Shown: in pieces, positions 11,850-22,910 of the stretch
Layout of the letters: each line of letters starts with the position of its first letter
Position numbering within the stretch: the first letter of the stretch is position 1
NCBI GenBank assembly: GCA_033557465.1
Contig: CM066047.1
Span: 5,704,001 to 5,768,000, forward strand
Length of the DNA stretch: 64,000 bases
DNA from: Ichthyophis bannanicus
Lineage: Eukaryota > Chordata > Amphibia > Gymnophiona > Ichthyophiidae
Direction of reading: 5' to 3'
Notes under the pieces: generated by a model
The model's input: only the letters and a program-made list of their open reading frames with translations
What the model was told of the DNA's origin: nothing
The model's database searches: none
Made by a program: the position numbers and the translations under genes

Positions 11850-14800
11850 CCCCCCCTGCCGATAGTTGCCCCCAAAGTTTTCCCCATGTCTCCAGTTTTT
11901 GGTGACCCAGTAATCAAGCTGATCTCTTCTCCATATTCATTAATTCTAACATAAGATGCTCCCATTCTTTTATCCCTGGAGGATCCTCCGCTATCCAATG
12001 ACGCAAAATGCATTGCTTCCCCACCACCATTCCCTCTGCACCAGCTTCCCCTGGCTCCCTCCCTTAACCAGTTCAGCAATATTCAGCCCGAATAAACACC
12101 AGTCCAGGGTTAAATCTAAGTCCTGAGTTATCTAGCTGGAAAGCTTTACCCAAATTCCCCGCCAAAAAGCTTGCATTTTTACACAAGACCAGAATCGATG
12201 CATGAAGGTTCCCCTTTCCTTCCTACAGAACCTACACACATCCGTCTGTACCACACCAGCCCTGGCTGCCCAAACCTTAGACACACACGCCCTCCAGAGA
12301 AATCGCAACTGAATTTCTCACAGTTGTACCGATTCCGAAATATCTTTAACAGCTCTAAACGCAACTTCAAGTTTCGCTACCATCATCCCCGGCATCCCGT
12401 CTCGTTTCCACTTCGTAACCAGTCCATCTAGGGCTCCCCCCTGTTCAACCGGGCCCAACTCTCTTCTCAGAGCGTGCACTGTTATTCTCCCGTCCAACCC
12501 CTTGACAAAATCCACTATACTTCTCGGGCCCAAAAGTGCCTCCTCCTCCTTCTGAACCATGCGCACGTAATGCCTAACCTGCAAGTAAAAGTAAAAACCT
12601 TTGGCATCTAATTCAAACCATTGCCGCAAAGACTGAAACGAGTCCAGCTCAGGGTCCGAGATCATTCTCAAATGGCCTAAACACTTCACTCCCCGCTCCT
12701 CCCACTGTTTGACCACAGCACCCTGATCCCCCGGTAGAAAATCCCTGTTACCCCTCAAATGCAGGTAGTCCCTTCTCCTCCACGACAAGTTCTGCTTCTG
12801 ACATACCACTCTCCATACCTGCCTCACAGCTCGCATATACACCGAAGACTTCCACCATGAGGGTAGGTCCTTATTTGTACTATGCAACAGAAACACCCTA
12901 TGCGGACCCAGACATCGCATTTATTAATTCAATGGGCACGGTCTCACCCATTCCCAACAGTACATCCCGAAGGGGGCGCATCAGGCTAGCCACATTGTAT
13001 TCTCTCAGCGAAATAAGCCCCCCCCTTCCTCCAAAGGTCTCAACAGAGCCGATAAGGCAATTCGTGACCTTCGACCCTTCCAGAGAAATTTACCTAAGTG
13101 GCTCTGCAATAATACCATGTCCCTCCTAGATATCCATAACGGGGTGTGACATAACAAATACAGCCATCTCGGGAGCTCAACCATCTTAAAAAGGGCAATA
13201 CGATCCATCAGAGATATGGGCAAGTTGCTCCACTTCTTCAAAGTTATTATTGTCTTTGCTAGTCTCGGAGTGATATTTACATCATAAAGCCGAGACACTT
13301 CCTCCGGGATTTGCACACCTAAGTATCTTATTTGTCCCTCTGCCCAGATAAGCGGGAAATCCCCCGCCCATTTGTGGCGCACCCTCCCCCCCACATCCAG
13401 CACTACCGATTTAGACCTATTGATGCGTAGTTCCGAAAAGGTGCTAAACCGCTCAATCTACTGAAGAGCTGCTACCAACGATATTTGAGGTTCCCGTAGA
13501 CAGAGGAGCATGTCGTCCGCAAAGGTGCTCACTTTGATCCCGCCATGCTGCCACTGTATCCCCCTTATCTCCTCTCCACGAATAAGAGTAAACAGCAAGG
13601 GTTCCACTTGCAAGACAAACAGCAAGGGTGACATTGGGCACCCCTGCCTCGTGCCTCTCCTAAGGGAAAAGGACTCCGAAAACTCCCCCCCCCCATGGTT
13701 ATACACGCCAACGGGTCCGCATACAAGGCTTTAATCCAATTTACGAAGGCTCCCTCAAAACCATATTTCTGGAGAACAGCAAGCATATACTTCCAGGATA
13801 CGCGATCAAAAGCCTTTTCGGCGTCCAAGCTCACCAACACTAACGGCTCCTCTTGTAGAAGACACAGCTCCATCCCCAACAATACCTTGCTAATGTTCAG
13901 AAAGGCTTCTCTGCCCCTAACAAAGCCCGTCTGATGTTTCCCAATCAAACTCGGCAATATCCCCTGCAGCCTCTCTGCCAGAACCGAGGCCAGAATCTTC
14001 ATATCATAATTGATTAGCGAGATGGGGCGATAAGACGCAGGATCTTCCGGATCCTTCCCCCCTTTGGGGAATCCTGTGATCGCCGCCGTCCTCATGTCTC
14101 TCGGGAATCCTCCCGACTCTAACACCTCATCATAAAAAGCTGCCAGTGAAGGCGCCACTTGCATCCCCAAGATCTTATAAAATTCTGCCCCATAGCCATC
14201 TGGCCCTGGAGTCTTATGAGGTGAAGCACCCTCTATAACCTTTTGAATTTCTGTGCCGGAAATCGCTCTATTCAACTCCTGCAATTCCACCTCTCCCACT
14301 TTCGGTAGCTCTACCACATTTAGGAAGAGGCTCTCCTGCTCTCTATCCTCTACCTCTGGTGTATACAAATCCTGATAGAATTGCCTAAAACCCCTCATAA
14401 TTCCTTGAGTGTCATTCTGCTTTACCCCCTCTTTATCTCTAATTGTAGCAATTACTTTAGTACCTCCCCCCTCTTTCACCAATCTGGCGAGTAATTTCCC
14501 TGTCCCGTCTCCATAACGGAACAATTGGTGCCTATAATATTGCATCGCATATACTGCCCATTCCTGAAGCACCCTATTTAAATGCCTCTGAGCTCCTAAA
14601 TACTCCGCCCTAGCTCGGCTGTCCGAATTCCGCACATCTATTCTTTTAAGTCATTGAAGTTCCTGAGCCAATTGCAATATGGTATCATTGACTCTCTTCC
14701 TTTCTTTTGCAACATAAGCCATGGTATGTCCGCGCATCACTGTTTTCCCAGCCTCCCAGAATACCGCCACCATCTCTACACTATGTTCATTGAATTTTAC

Positions 14801-15615
14801 ATACGCCTCCCAATGCAGTTTCAAATACTTACAAAATTCTTCATTTTTCCATAAATGTCTCGGAAATGACCACTTAGAGCTCGATCCCAACCTCCCCTTC
14901 CAGTCCAACCGGACCATCGCATGATCCGAAACTATCACAGGATCTATTTCCACTGCAGTCACCTTTCCAAAACAACGCCTCAAAACTAAAATATAGTCAA
15001 TCCGGGACCAGGACTGGTGGGCCCACGACAGATGCATGTAATCTCTTTCCCCCTCATGTAGGACTCTCCATGCATCTATTAGCTCCCCCATCCTACAAAG
15101 ATAGCTAATTCCTTTTTTGCTCCAACCCCCACCTAACCTCAATTGTGATCTATCAATCTCCGGGTCGTGCAGACAATTAAAGTCTCCCACTAATATGACC
15201 GCAATATTTGGGACTCTCCCCACCCTGACCAAAATATCTTTAAAAAATTTATGATCATAAATATTTGGCGCATAAACATTTCCCAGGAGCAGTTCTTCCC
15301 CTTGGATTTTTGCATGCAAAAATATGTATCTACCCTAGGGGTCAACTTCTTCATTTAAAATCTCCATCTGAATCCCCTTCCTAACCAAGATTGCTACTCC
15401 CTTTTTCCTAACCCCCGAAGAGAAAGCATGTACCTGTCCCACCCAGTCTCTCTTCAGCTTTTCATGTTCTTTCAAACTTAGATGTGTCTCCTGCAGGAGA
15501 GCCAGTTGGGCCTTCCCCCTCTTTAGGGCTTGCAAAATTTTGGTCCGCTTTATGGGAGTGCTGACCCCCCCCCCCACACACATTCCATGTTATAATACGC
15601 AGGTCATGCATTGAG
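11850..15615 (-). pseudogene. L1 ORF2 (endonuclease-reverse transcriptase), several breaks
   Basis: L1 ORF2 nicks target DNA and reverse transcribes LINE RNA. In order on the minus strand: ITWNVCG near 15,600, LLQETHL, GDFN, SRIDYIL and SDHAMV of the endonuclease; RT with HKTPGPDGYGAEFY, YRPISLINYD, QTGFVRGREA, LVSLDAEKAFDRV, GTRQGCPMSPLLF and catalytic FADD near 13,520; then LRYLGVQIP and a C-terminal Cys/His region near 12,230. Homology seems to run on to about 11,850 (WEHLM, LETWGKLWG). Breaks: a run of C at 15,565-15,573, a stop at about 15,335, a stop at about 14,650, a frameshift near 13,650 and others after 13,000. Dead copy, only moderately decayed. Confidence 0.85.
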
Positions 15616-16172
15616 TCCAGTAACTCTCATCATTCTTACCAATTGCTTTAACGTAATTGCCGCCCAAGATTGCCCAGCCTCAACCCCGAGCCCCACCCTT
15701 CCGGGAATATACACATACAGCTTCGCAAATCCTCTCACACAAAGAGAACCCCGACATCCACAAGTATTACAATTCAATTTCGTACCTTTCCTCTCCCACT
15801 TCCCGATTTGTTCCACATACACACACTTCCCATCCCAAACACACCCCAGTCCTAGCCCCCCCGCTCTCCCCCCCCTATCGTTCATCATTCTCTCTATTCC
15901 CAGCTTCTCCGCTGGGATCTAGACCCTTTGAGATGTTACAGGCCTGCCTTGCCTTTTTCCACTGCCATTTTACTCCTCTACTTCCACCCAGCGCATTGTA
16001 CCATCCACTCCTTGTGCTTCATCACACACACACACACATACCCACACACACCCACACACCCCCAAATGTTGTCTCCACAACAGTACCACAGCCTTAAATA
16101 TCCACAGCATAACAATAGTGCTACGTAGAGTGTCCTAATAACAGAAAACAGAAGTCCAGATACCTGTTCTTT
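15616..16172 (-). other. Inter-ORF spacer of L1 copy 2, with a CA/GT repeat
   Basis: No coding sequence. It contains a CACACA-rich microsatellite at about 16,022-16,068. The spacer is long for an L1; L1 copy 1 also has at least 526 bp without coding after ORF1. Confidence 0.6.
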
Positions 16173-17008
16173 TCACTCCGGGGCGCTGGTGGTATCCCCA
16201 TTCTCCCCCTCCATGCCCTCCACAAATCTCTTAGCAGCCTCCGTGGTATCAAACGAGTAATCCTGTCCTTGCCTGGAGACTCTCAATACCGCCGGGTAAG
16301 CCAATGTAAAGCAAAGTTTCTTCTTGAACAGGGCGGCGCAAATAGGCGAGAATTCTTTCCTCTTCATCGCCTCTGCCGCCGAGTAGTCCTGGAACATAAG
16401 CAGCTTTTGATTGTTGATCTTCAACTCTCCTTTCCTTGTAATAGCTGAGTTTTATGCTGAAAGTTTAAAATTCTGGCTATTACTACTCTCGGCCTGTTTC
16501 TCTGCTCCAGCCTCGGCCCAACTCGATGCGCACGCTCCACTCTCAACTTCCCAGCCAGTGCCTCTAGGCCCAACTCCTTTGGGAGCCAAACCTCAATAAA
16601 TGGCAGCAATTGAGCATCCGTTTTATCCTCTGGGACCCCGACAATGCGTATATTGTTTCTACGCGACCTATTTTCTAGGTCTTCCACCTTTGCTTGCAAA
16701 ATCTCAATTTGCTTTCGCTGAGCAATTGTTTCTCTCTCTTGTCGGCCCTCTGCATCTTCTATGGATGCCACGCGGTGCTCCAACTCCTCCACCCGCTTGC
16801 CCATTTCCAGCAACGATTCTCCAACCGCATCCAACGTTTTCAGCACTTGATCAAATTTCGGATCCAGTAGCTTAACCACTTCCTTCGCGACATCCTCAGT
16901 GGCTGAATCGGCACTCTCAGTTCCCGGGGAGGCCGGCTGTGATGTCGTGGCTGCGGTAGGCCCCAGCTTGCTGATCTTCTCCCGATCTTTTTTTGGTACT
17001 ACCGGCAT
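16173..17008 (-). pseudogene. L1 ORF1 protein, one frameshift
   Basis: RNA-binding coiled-coil protein of L1. The ATG at 17,008 (MPVVPKKDRE) starts a Ser/Thr/Pro-rich head, then a coiled coil (EMGKRVEELEHRVASIE), the motif DLENRSRRNN, IRIVGVPE and RVERAHRVGP of the RRM-like domain. A frameshift between about 16,425 and 16,480 moves the C-terminal domain (KLLMFQDYSA, FTLAYPAVLR) to another frame ending at 16,173. About 280 residues in total, as expected. Confidence 0.85.
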
Positions 17009-17180
17009 GGTATCTTATTTATTTTCATATCTTTCAAACCGGCTTAGCTTTATCTTCTCTCTAGTTGCAATATCTGTAGGCTACCTCTGTAAATGGCGCT
17101 ATAATTCAGATTAAAACTTGAGGCAGCCCTGGAGCGAGCAAGGAACATCCTTACCCGCTCATGCGTCACGTGGATTTCCC

Positions 17181-17332
17181 AATATCTATGATTTAATAAG
17201 TTCACACCTGTTACCCGTATCTATTTACCATGTTATAATGTAATAATGTTGTTTGTATTGTAAACTGCTCTGATTACTCGATAGGTCGGTATAAAAGACA
17301 CTTAAATAAATAAATAAATAAAAGTGCTGCCA
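17181..17332 (+). mobile_element. L2-like LINE copy 1, 3' end and tail
   Basis: Begins with the second copy of the 16-bp L1 target duplication, then a degenerate version of the L2 terminal sequence (AAACTGCTCTGATTACTCG, GGTATAAAAG) and four TAAA units. It completes the LINE that begins at 3,907. Confidence 0.8.
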
Positions 17333-18735
17333 CATACCCGGCTGGCATGATTTTTAGCCCTTGTCTGAACAACTTAGGCTGCATGAACAGCAGGCCTAAG
17401 CTGCAGTCTAGGCAAGTACTAACTAAACCTCTTACTCAGTTAATGCTGCTGAGCCTGGATATTCAGCCCAGCTCCTATCCAGATATTGCCGCTCAATATT
17501 CCACTGATATTTAAGCGCCATGGCTGACCACCGTAGCGTTTGACTATCAATAGTTTTGAAACTTGGGCTCTATATTCTTTTCTCATAAAACTTTTTGAGG
17601 TAATATTCAAAGGTACATATCTGGATAGCATCAGCTGTTATTAGTGCCCTATCCATTAATTTTCAGTGGCACTTTCCGGATAATGCTGGGATGGAACGTG
17701 GGTGTTCTGCCTAACTATATAGAAATTGGTGATATTCAGTCCGCTATCGGTAGAGCTATCCAAATTTAGGACAGGATAGCTCTATGGATAGCGGACTGAA
17801 TATCTCTGTTATCCTTACAGTAGTGGCACTCTATATGTATATTCAGCACCACCTCTCCTGCAGGTAGCAGTGCTGAATATACATATTGGGCCCGATATTC
17901 AAAGGATTTCTGCTCCTATCTTTGTTAGTTATGCTTCTAAATTGGCATCTTTAAAAATATACTAGGGCCAGGTGCCTAAATATTTTCTTAAAATTTCACT
18001 AAACTCCTAAATTTAGGAGCATAAAAAGTAGGAGGCAATGAAGGCATTTAGGTGAAAGAAAAAAATGTAGGAGCTTAGCACTAATTTTCAGCATTAGGCA
18101 TTTAAATTAGGCTCATAAATCTAGGCAAATGAATAGCAGTCTTAAATTTAGGACATAGGGCTCGATATTCAGCAGCAGCAGCAGCTAGTGCAATTACAGT
18201 GGCTAGCTATCACTGCTGGACACTAAAGACAGATATTCAGTGCTGGGGCCATGGCCATTTCCAGCCACCAGAATTTAATATCTGGGTCAGCCTGTGAAGC
18301 AGAAAGCTAATCGAGCAGTGGCAATAATCAGCTACTGCCCAGTTAGCTTTAGTAGCAAAAGTTCATACAGCCTTTTCTTTGCCTAACATTTGCTACTGAA
18401 GGATAATCGGGCCGCCGCTGACCGGTTATCCCTGGGTGCTAAACATGGAACATCCCTAGAACACTCTGATGCTAGCACTAGGGCACCAAGCAGCGGCACC
18501 TGCAGCTGTTCAGCGGCACTAGCCATGTTAGTGCCATTGAATATCTCACTTTGCAGCATTTATATGATTTGCAGGTCTGCAAACCGTGTAAATGCTTTTG
18601 AATATCAGACCCATACATTTTAAACTCCTAAATTAGGATGAATTTTCAGTTGAAAACTTAGGCTCCTAAGTGTGGCCTAAAATAGGGCACAAATTTGGGA
18701 CCTAACTTAGACACCTAAATTTAGGAGCTCAATAG
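17333..18735. repeat. Unclassified repeat region rich in GATATTCAG motifs
   Basis: No coding frame of interest. GATATTCAG and its complement CTGAATATC occur many times (for example near 17,458, 17,731, 17,796, 17,867 and 18,156), often flanking short inverted repeats. The region looks like several old non-autonomous DNA elements of one family placed side by side. Similar sequence flanks the CR1 piece at 59,880-60,580. Family name not recognised. Confidence 0.5.
17731..17804. repeat. Long hairpin with GATATTCAG ends
   Basis: The 18-bp arm at 17,731-17,748 is repeated in exact inverse at 17,787-17,804, and an inner arm (TAGAGCTATCC at 17,751-17,761) pairs exactly with 17,774-17,784. The whole 74-bp segment is therefore one hairpin, probably a tiny foldback element or the core of a MITE. 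Confidence 0.8.
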
Positions 18736-19164
18736 TTCTCCTAGATCAAGCAGGAAGTCAGTCTTACTTATGAGTGACATCACCTATGGAGCCTGTGCAG
18801 GAACACTTCCTAGCTTCCAAAGGAAGCCTTTGGATGTGCACCACACATGCATGCCAGCTTTCCCGCCCGAAGGACCCATCTTTACCACAGTCTTCTTTTT
18901 TTCGCAGAGCTCTTCAGATGCAGTCTGACACCCCTGAAAGAGTTAATACCCTTTGGTACTATTTTTTTCATCTTTTATCTTCTTTTTCAATCAGGTGCTT
19001 TTGTTACCATCTTCCTGCCTTTCCTGAAAGTGTCGGTGCCCTGGCACCACATTTTCTTTGGGTTTCTTTTTCTTTATGAGGTGCAGGGGTATTTTCTCTT
19101 GTGCCCCCTGGTTGGCCCAGACATTGGCGTCATTTGACTTGGTGGAAGCAGTCTTCCCCAACAT

Positions 19165-20960
19165 GTCGAAGCTGGCCTGTGGATTTAAAAAATGCACCCA
19201 GTGTGGTTGGACGATATCGATGACCAAAACCCACAACTGGTATTTGCAGTGGCTCGGGCCTTACCAATAGCCCTCATCCTATGCTCTCTGTCTACAGTTG
19301 ACATGCAAAGGGCTTTGGAACCAGGAAAAGCAACAAGAATTGCCCAGAAGGGCCTGTGGATGACTCACAAACTTATGATCGTGGAGTCCCTGCTGAAGGA
19401 ACCAGCATCATCGCCGGTATTTGCGACACCTGCTCCAAAACTATCAGAGACCGAGCTCCTGACTCAGTGCATGGAGGCGTTGACTGAAGCCTTGGCAATC
19501 TTCACCCAGCAGATGTCCAAGGACCCGATGACCTCGGGTTCCTTGGTCCCGGTGACGTCTCCGTCCATGGCGGAGACCTCGCTGGAGGAAGTGCAGCCTG
19601 TCCTCCAGACACATGCCCTCCCTTGGGTGGACAATACCTCTGAGAAGAGCTCAAGATCTTTCACAGCTCACTGGCTTTTGCCTCCAAGTGCCTTGGAGTT
19701 GGATCATCAACACTCTAGGACTCTTTCTACTCCACCGGACCACCAGTGGCACCAAGAGGAATCGTGCCGCTACTTTGAGTTTTTCTTGGAATTATAGTTT
19801 GATGATTGGAAAACGGAGGAGGAATCACCCGAGACTGTGCGCATTGGGATGTTCCTTTGGCTCCCTCACCACCGCACAAGCATTGGAAGTCCCCTCCGGA
19901 GGACTTGTCCTTCCTTAACTTTGTGAGGAACATGGGGTAAGCTCTCCCCTTTACTATGGAGGCCGAAGAGGAGCCTCGAGCGGAGGAACTAGAAATCCTC
20001 CAGTACCCTTCGTTCCTGAAAGAAGCCATAACAGTACTGGTGCACCACATCATGAAGAGGCCCCTCTTCCACATCTAGGAGAGCCCCCTCTCGGTGTCCA
20101 TCATGAGCCGCACCTGGATTCGAAGTATTGGGTTACCAAGAGCCACGATTTTGAGAAACCACAACTCCCACATAATTCTGTTGTGGTCCAGTATGTGCTG
20201 TATCAAGAGTCAGAAGAATCATTCCTCGGTGCCTCCAGGCTGGGAGGCCCATACTATGGATGTCTTCAGCTGCAAATGCTATTAGGACTCCATGTTGGTT
20301 GCACATATTCAGATGGACCAACTTTTTTTTTTTTTTTTTTTTACATTTTAACCATCTTTATTGTACTTTACAACATACAACAGATGTACCAACTTCATAT
20401 AGGCATGTTCTTATGGGATCTGGCTGGAAACCTCTCCGGGTTCTCCTTGGAGCTGTCGGAGGAACAATGGCAAAAGTATTGCTCCCTTGTCTCTAAGGTC
20501 AAGGAATGCTCAAAGCATGTCACCAGAGCTGCCTACGATGGCTATGAATCTGTAGCTCGAGTCTCTGCGGTGGTCATCGAGGCATGCTTTCTGGCCTGGC
20601 TTCAGATCTAGAACAATGGGTCCAGGATAAGTTGACGGACGCTCCCTGCAAGAGTGAAAACCTTTTTGGAGCACCTATAAGGGAGATGGTGGGTAAACTG
20701 GAGCAAGACCAATTCACCATGAATCGCCTCTCTCGGAAGACTTCTGATCCCTCTAAAAGGAAATCTGCTGTGAAGAATCCTTTCTTTCAAAAGAAGAAGT
20801 AGTTGTATGGTACATATACCCCGTACAATTATTATCAGTCCCTTCAGCTGGCTCCACAACAAAAGGGTCAAGGCCAGCGCCAACAGCACCACCCCAAGCA
20901 ACAGAAATCACAACCAGCCCCACAACCACAGCCTGGTGGGGTCACGCATCTGTAATCATA
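19165..20960 (+). pseudogene. DIRS GAG-like protein, degraded
   Basis: Fragments in different frames match the N-terminal third of the intact DIRS protein at 26,601-30,236. These are the zinc-binding start (GFKKCTQCG and WLGP, with one Cys lost), a low-complexity middle, then IGMFLWDL, TRAAYDGYESVARVSAVVIEA, SDLEQWVQD and ENLFG. Many stops and a 58-bp retroposed insert at 20,323-20,380 break it. No RT follows; the region leads straight into the internal complementary region. Confidence 0.75.
20323..20380 (-). mobile_element. Tiny retroposed mRNA 3' end with poly(A)
   Basis: On the minus strand about 38 bases contain AATAAA followed 14 bases later by a run of about 20 A. It is flanked by near-identical 15-bp duplications (CAGATGNACCAACTT, 20,310-20,324 and 20,381-20,395). 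This is the structure left by LINE-driven retroposition of a severely 5'-truncated polyadenylated RNA. The source RNA is unknown. Confidence 0.7.
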
Positions 20961-21007
20961 CGATGCAGCTCTCAGCTCTAAACTTACCATGGAGTGTGCC
21001 TGCATAT

Positions 21008-21085
21008 CCCCTGCTTGTCTGCAGAGAAAGCAGAGTTACTTACCTGTAACAGGTGTTCTCCATAGACTGAAAGGGTATGCAGCCA
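21008..21085. repeat. Internal complementary region of DIRS copy 2
   Basis: CCTGCTTG followed by AGCAGAGTTACTTACCTGTA corresponds to the two element ends joined head to tail in inverse orientation, as in DIRS copy 1 at 25,195-25,297. Such regions template the ends during formation of the circular DIRS intermediate. Confidence 0.65.
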
Positions 21086-21415
21086 CACTCACCCATCCTC
21101 TGCCCCACAAAAAAAAAGAGACAGAAGAAAAAAGTAATTTGATTCAAAGAAGTAGTTTTTGGGATCTGCACATCCAATTCCATTGTAAATATATTTCCTT
21201 TTTGGAACTATTGCTCCACAGCTCTGAACGGCACTGACTTAGGTGGGCATCAAGTTGGGGAGCTACTGCACATGCTTGGAGAAGTCCAAAGGACTTCTCT
21301 AAGGTAAGGAAGAGCCCAGCAGACTGATGCCATCAGAGATGACACCATAGAGTGTGGCTGCATACTCCTGCTGTCTATGGAAAACCCCCATTACAGGTAA
21401 GCAACTCTGCTATCA

Positions 21416-21960
21416 CAGCAGTTTACAAACAATAAAAAAGGGGTAACAGTACAGCAAGAAAGAGGGGAAAGTAAAAGGAAAAAAAAAAGAGCAGGGAAAT
21501 TATAATTTATATACAGGAAGGGAAGCTGAGAGGCAAAAGGAAAAAGAGCAGGCAGTTCTCCAGGGGAAAATATTAAGGAGCAGAGGTTTGGGGAAAAGCT
21601 TGCTGAAACAGGGTTTTAAGATTCTTCTTAAAGGTGTGGAGGGAAGGTTCAGTGTGAAGTGAAAGGGGAAGGGAATTCCAAAGGGAGGGACCAGCACAGG
21701 AAAAGGAAGAGTTTCTGTAGATGACAAGGCGGAGGGCTGAGGGTGAAGGCAGAGACAGGGTGGCATTAGAAGAGCAAAGAAAATGGGAAGGAGCATAGGG
21801 AAAAATAAGGGTGGCCAAGTATTGGGGGGGGGGGGGGGGGGTGAGAGAGGGCAAGAGGCAAACAGCACATGGTGGACCAAGATAAGAAGTTTGAAGCAGA
21901 TACAGAAAGCAACAGGGAGTAAGTGAAGAGCAAGGAAAAGCTCTATAATGGTTTCTACCA
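21416..21960 (-). mobile_element. L2/CR1-group LINE 3' fragment
   Basis: Minus-strand reading gives SFSCAGPSLWNSLP and FKKNLKTLFQQAF, the C-terminal block of L2-group ORF2 proteins, followed by a short 3' end near 21,420. It contains an 18-base run of G on the plus strand at 21,824-21,841. The family differs from the other L2 copies here. Dead fragment. Confidence 0.55.
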
Positions 21961-22260
21961 TTTTTCCCAGCACTGACTATAGTTTCCTGGATTACCCCTG
22001 GAACCCTTTCTAAAAACTACCATTATGTTGGCCACCTTCAATCTTCAGTACCATAGATGATTTTAGTAATGATTTATAAATTACTAATAGTAGGTCTGCA
22101 ATTTCATTTCTTTTAGCACCCTATGATATATACTATCTCATCCAGGTGATTTGCTACTCTTTAGTTGGTCAAATTGTTCTATTACTTCTTATAGGTTCAC
22201 CCTGCTTCTGTTGAAACTCATGGGCAGAAGCTAACTGAATTGTTCCCTGGGTGGCAGTAG
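21940..22260 (-). mobile_element. Old CR1 fragment
   Basis: Plus-strand text TAATGGTTTCTACCATTTTT and the following 300 bases align with the minus-strand CR1 at about 39,988-40,280 (RT region around KMVETII and KSPGPDGI) with many substitutions and indels. It is much older than the other CR1 copies. Confidence 0.65.
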
Positions 22261-22369
22261 ACAATTTTGCTGCAGGATTGCCAGGTCATTCCCAGTGTTC
22301 CATTCCTTCTAATGCTTTTTTTTTAAACTGTAAGATTCTTCAGTTAATAAAGTTACAACTTTTATAGAT

Positions 22370-22910
22370 GTGGAGGCACATTCCAACCAGGCCATCCAGC
22401 TCCCTGTGTGGCCGATCAGAAATGGGACGCACAGAGGTAGACCCAATTCTGATCCTGCAGGGGCTAGAGGTGCCCACGGGATCAGAATTGGGTCTAGGGC
22501 CTCAATTCTGATCAGTCTGCATGCCCAACCAGAACCCAGCTACCTCAGACAGGCTCCTGAATGGAGCTGCAGAGCCATGGCATCCTGTCGCCATGACACG
22601 GTGGTTCTATTCAGGAGCCGCGAATGCTGGCCACCATCAAAATCTTCCTTTCCCTGCAGTCAGAGCCTCGATCCGTCTCCCATGGCCAGAGTCCAGCTGC
22701 GGGGAACATTTTTCACCCCTGCTTCACTTGCCTCTGCCAGCCGCCACTGAAATGCTGTGTCCAGGGGGACTTATTCCATCTCTGAGATGGAATAGATCCC
22801 CTGTCTAGATCCGAGGCCCCGGACATACAGTGCCGACCTCTGAATCTGCCCTGTATGTCTGGGGTCGCGGCCTGCCCATGCTCCGCTTCACGGGACAGAA
22901 TGACCCCTTA
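22370..22910. other. GC-rich unclassified stretch with a 15-bp hairpin
   Basis: ACCCAATTCTGATCC at 22,441-22,455 is repeated in exact inverse at 22,479-22,493. Both strands have open frames, but their composition is that of GC-rich noncoding DNA. Possibly a DNA transposon remnant. No family recognised. Confidence 0.35.

Larger units (their letters stand above)
11231..17180 (-). mobile_element. L1 LINE copy 2, full length (5.95 kb)
   Basis: The 16-bp duplication on both sides defines the element exactly. Read on the minus strand it has a 5' leader starting at 17,180 with CACGTGACGC, ORF1, an inter-ORF spacer of about 560 bp, ORF2 (endonuclease, RT, C-terminal cysteine motif), a 3' UTR of roughly 600 bp that is C-rich on the plus strand, and a tail of (AAT)n rather than pure poly(A). 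Removing it joins the 3' UTR of L2 copy 1 to its tail at 17,197-17,332. Confidence 0.9.
18736..21414 (+). mobile_element. DIRS element copy 2, internally deleted (GAG only)
   Basis: The left end resembles the complement of the right end of DIRS copy 1 (TCAAGCAGG, then a TATGGAGCCTG-x-GCAGGAAC block). The right end (ACAGGTAAGCAACTCTGCTAT) resembles the complement of its left end. A GAG-like region fills 19,165-20,960, and an internal complementary region that joins both termini lies at about 21,008-21,085. RT, RNase H and tyrosine recombinase are absent. This looks like a non-autonomous derivative. Confidence 0.75.
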
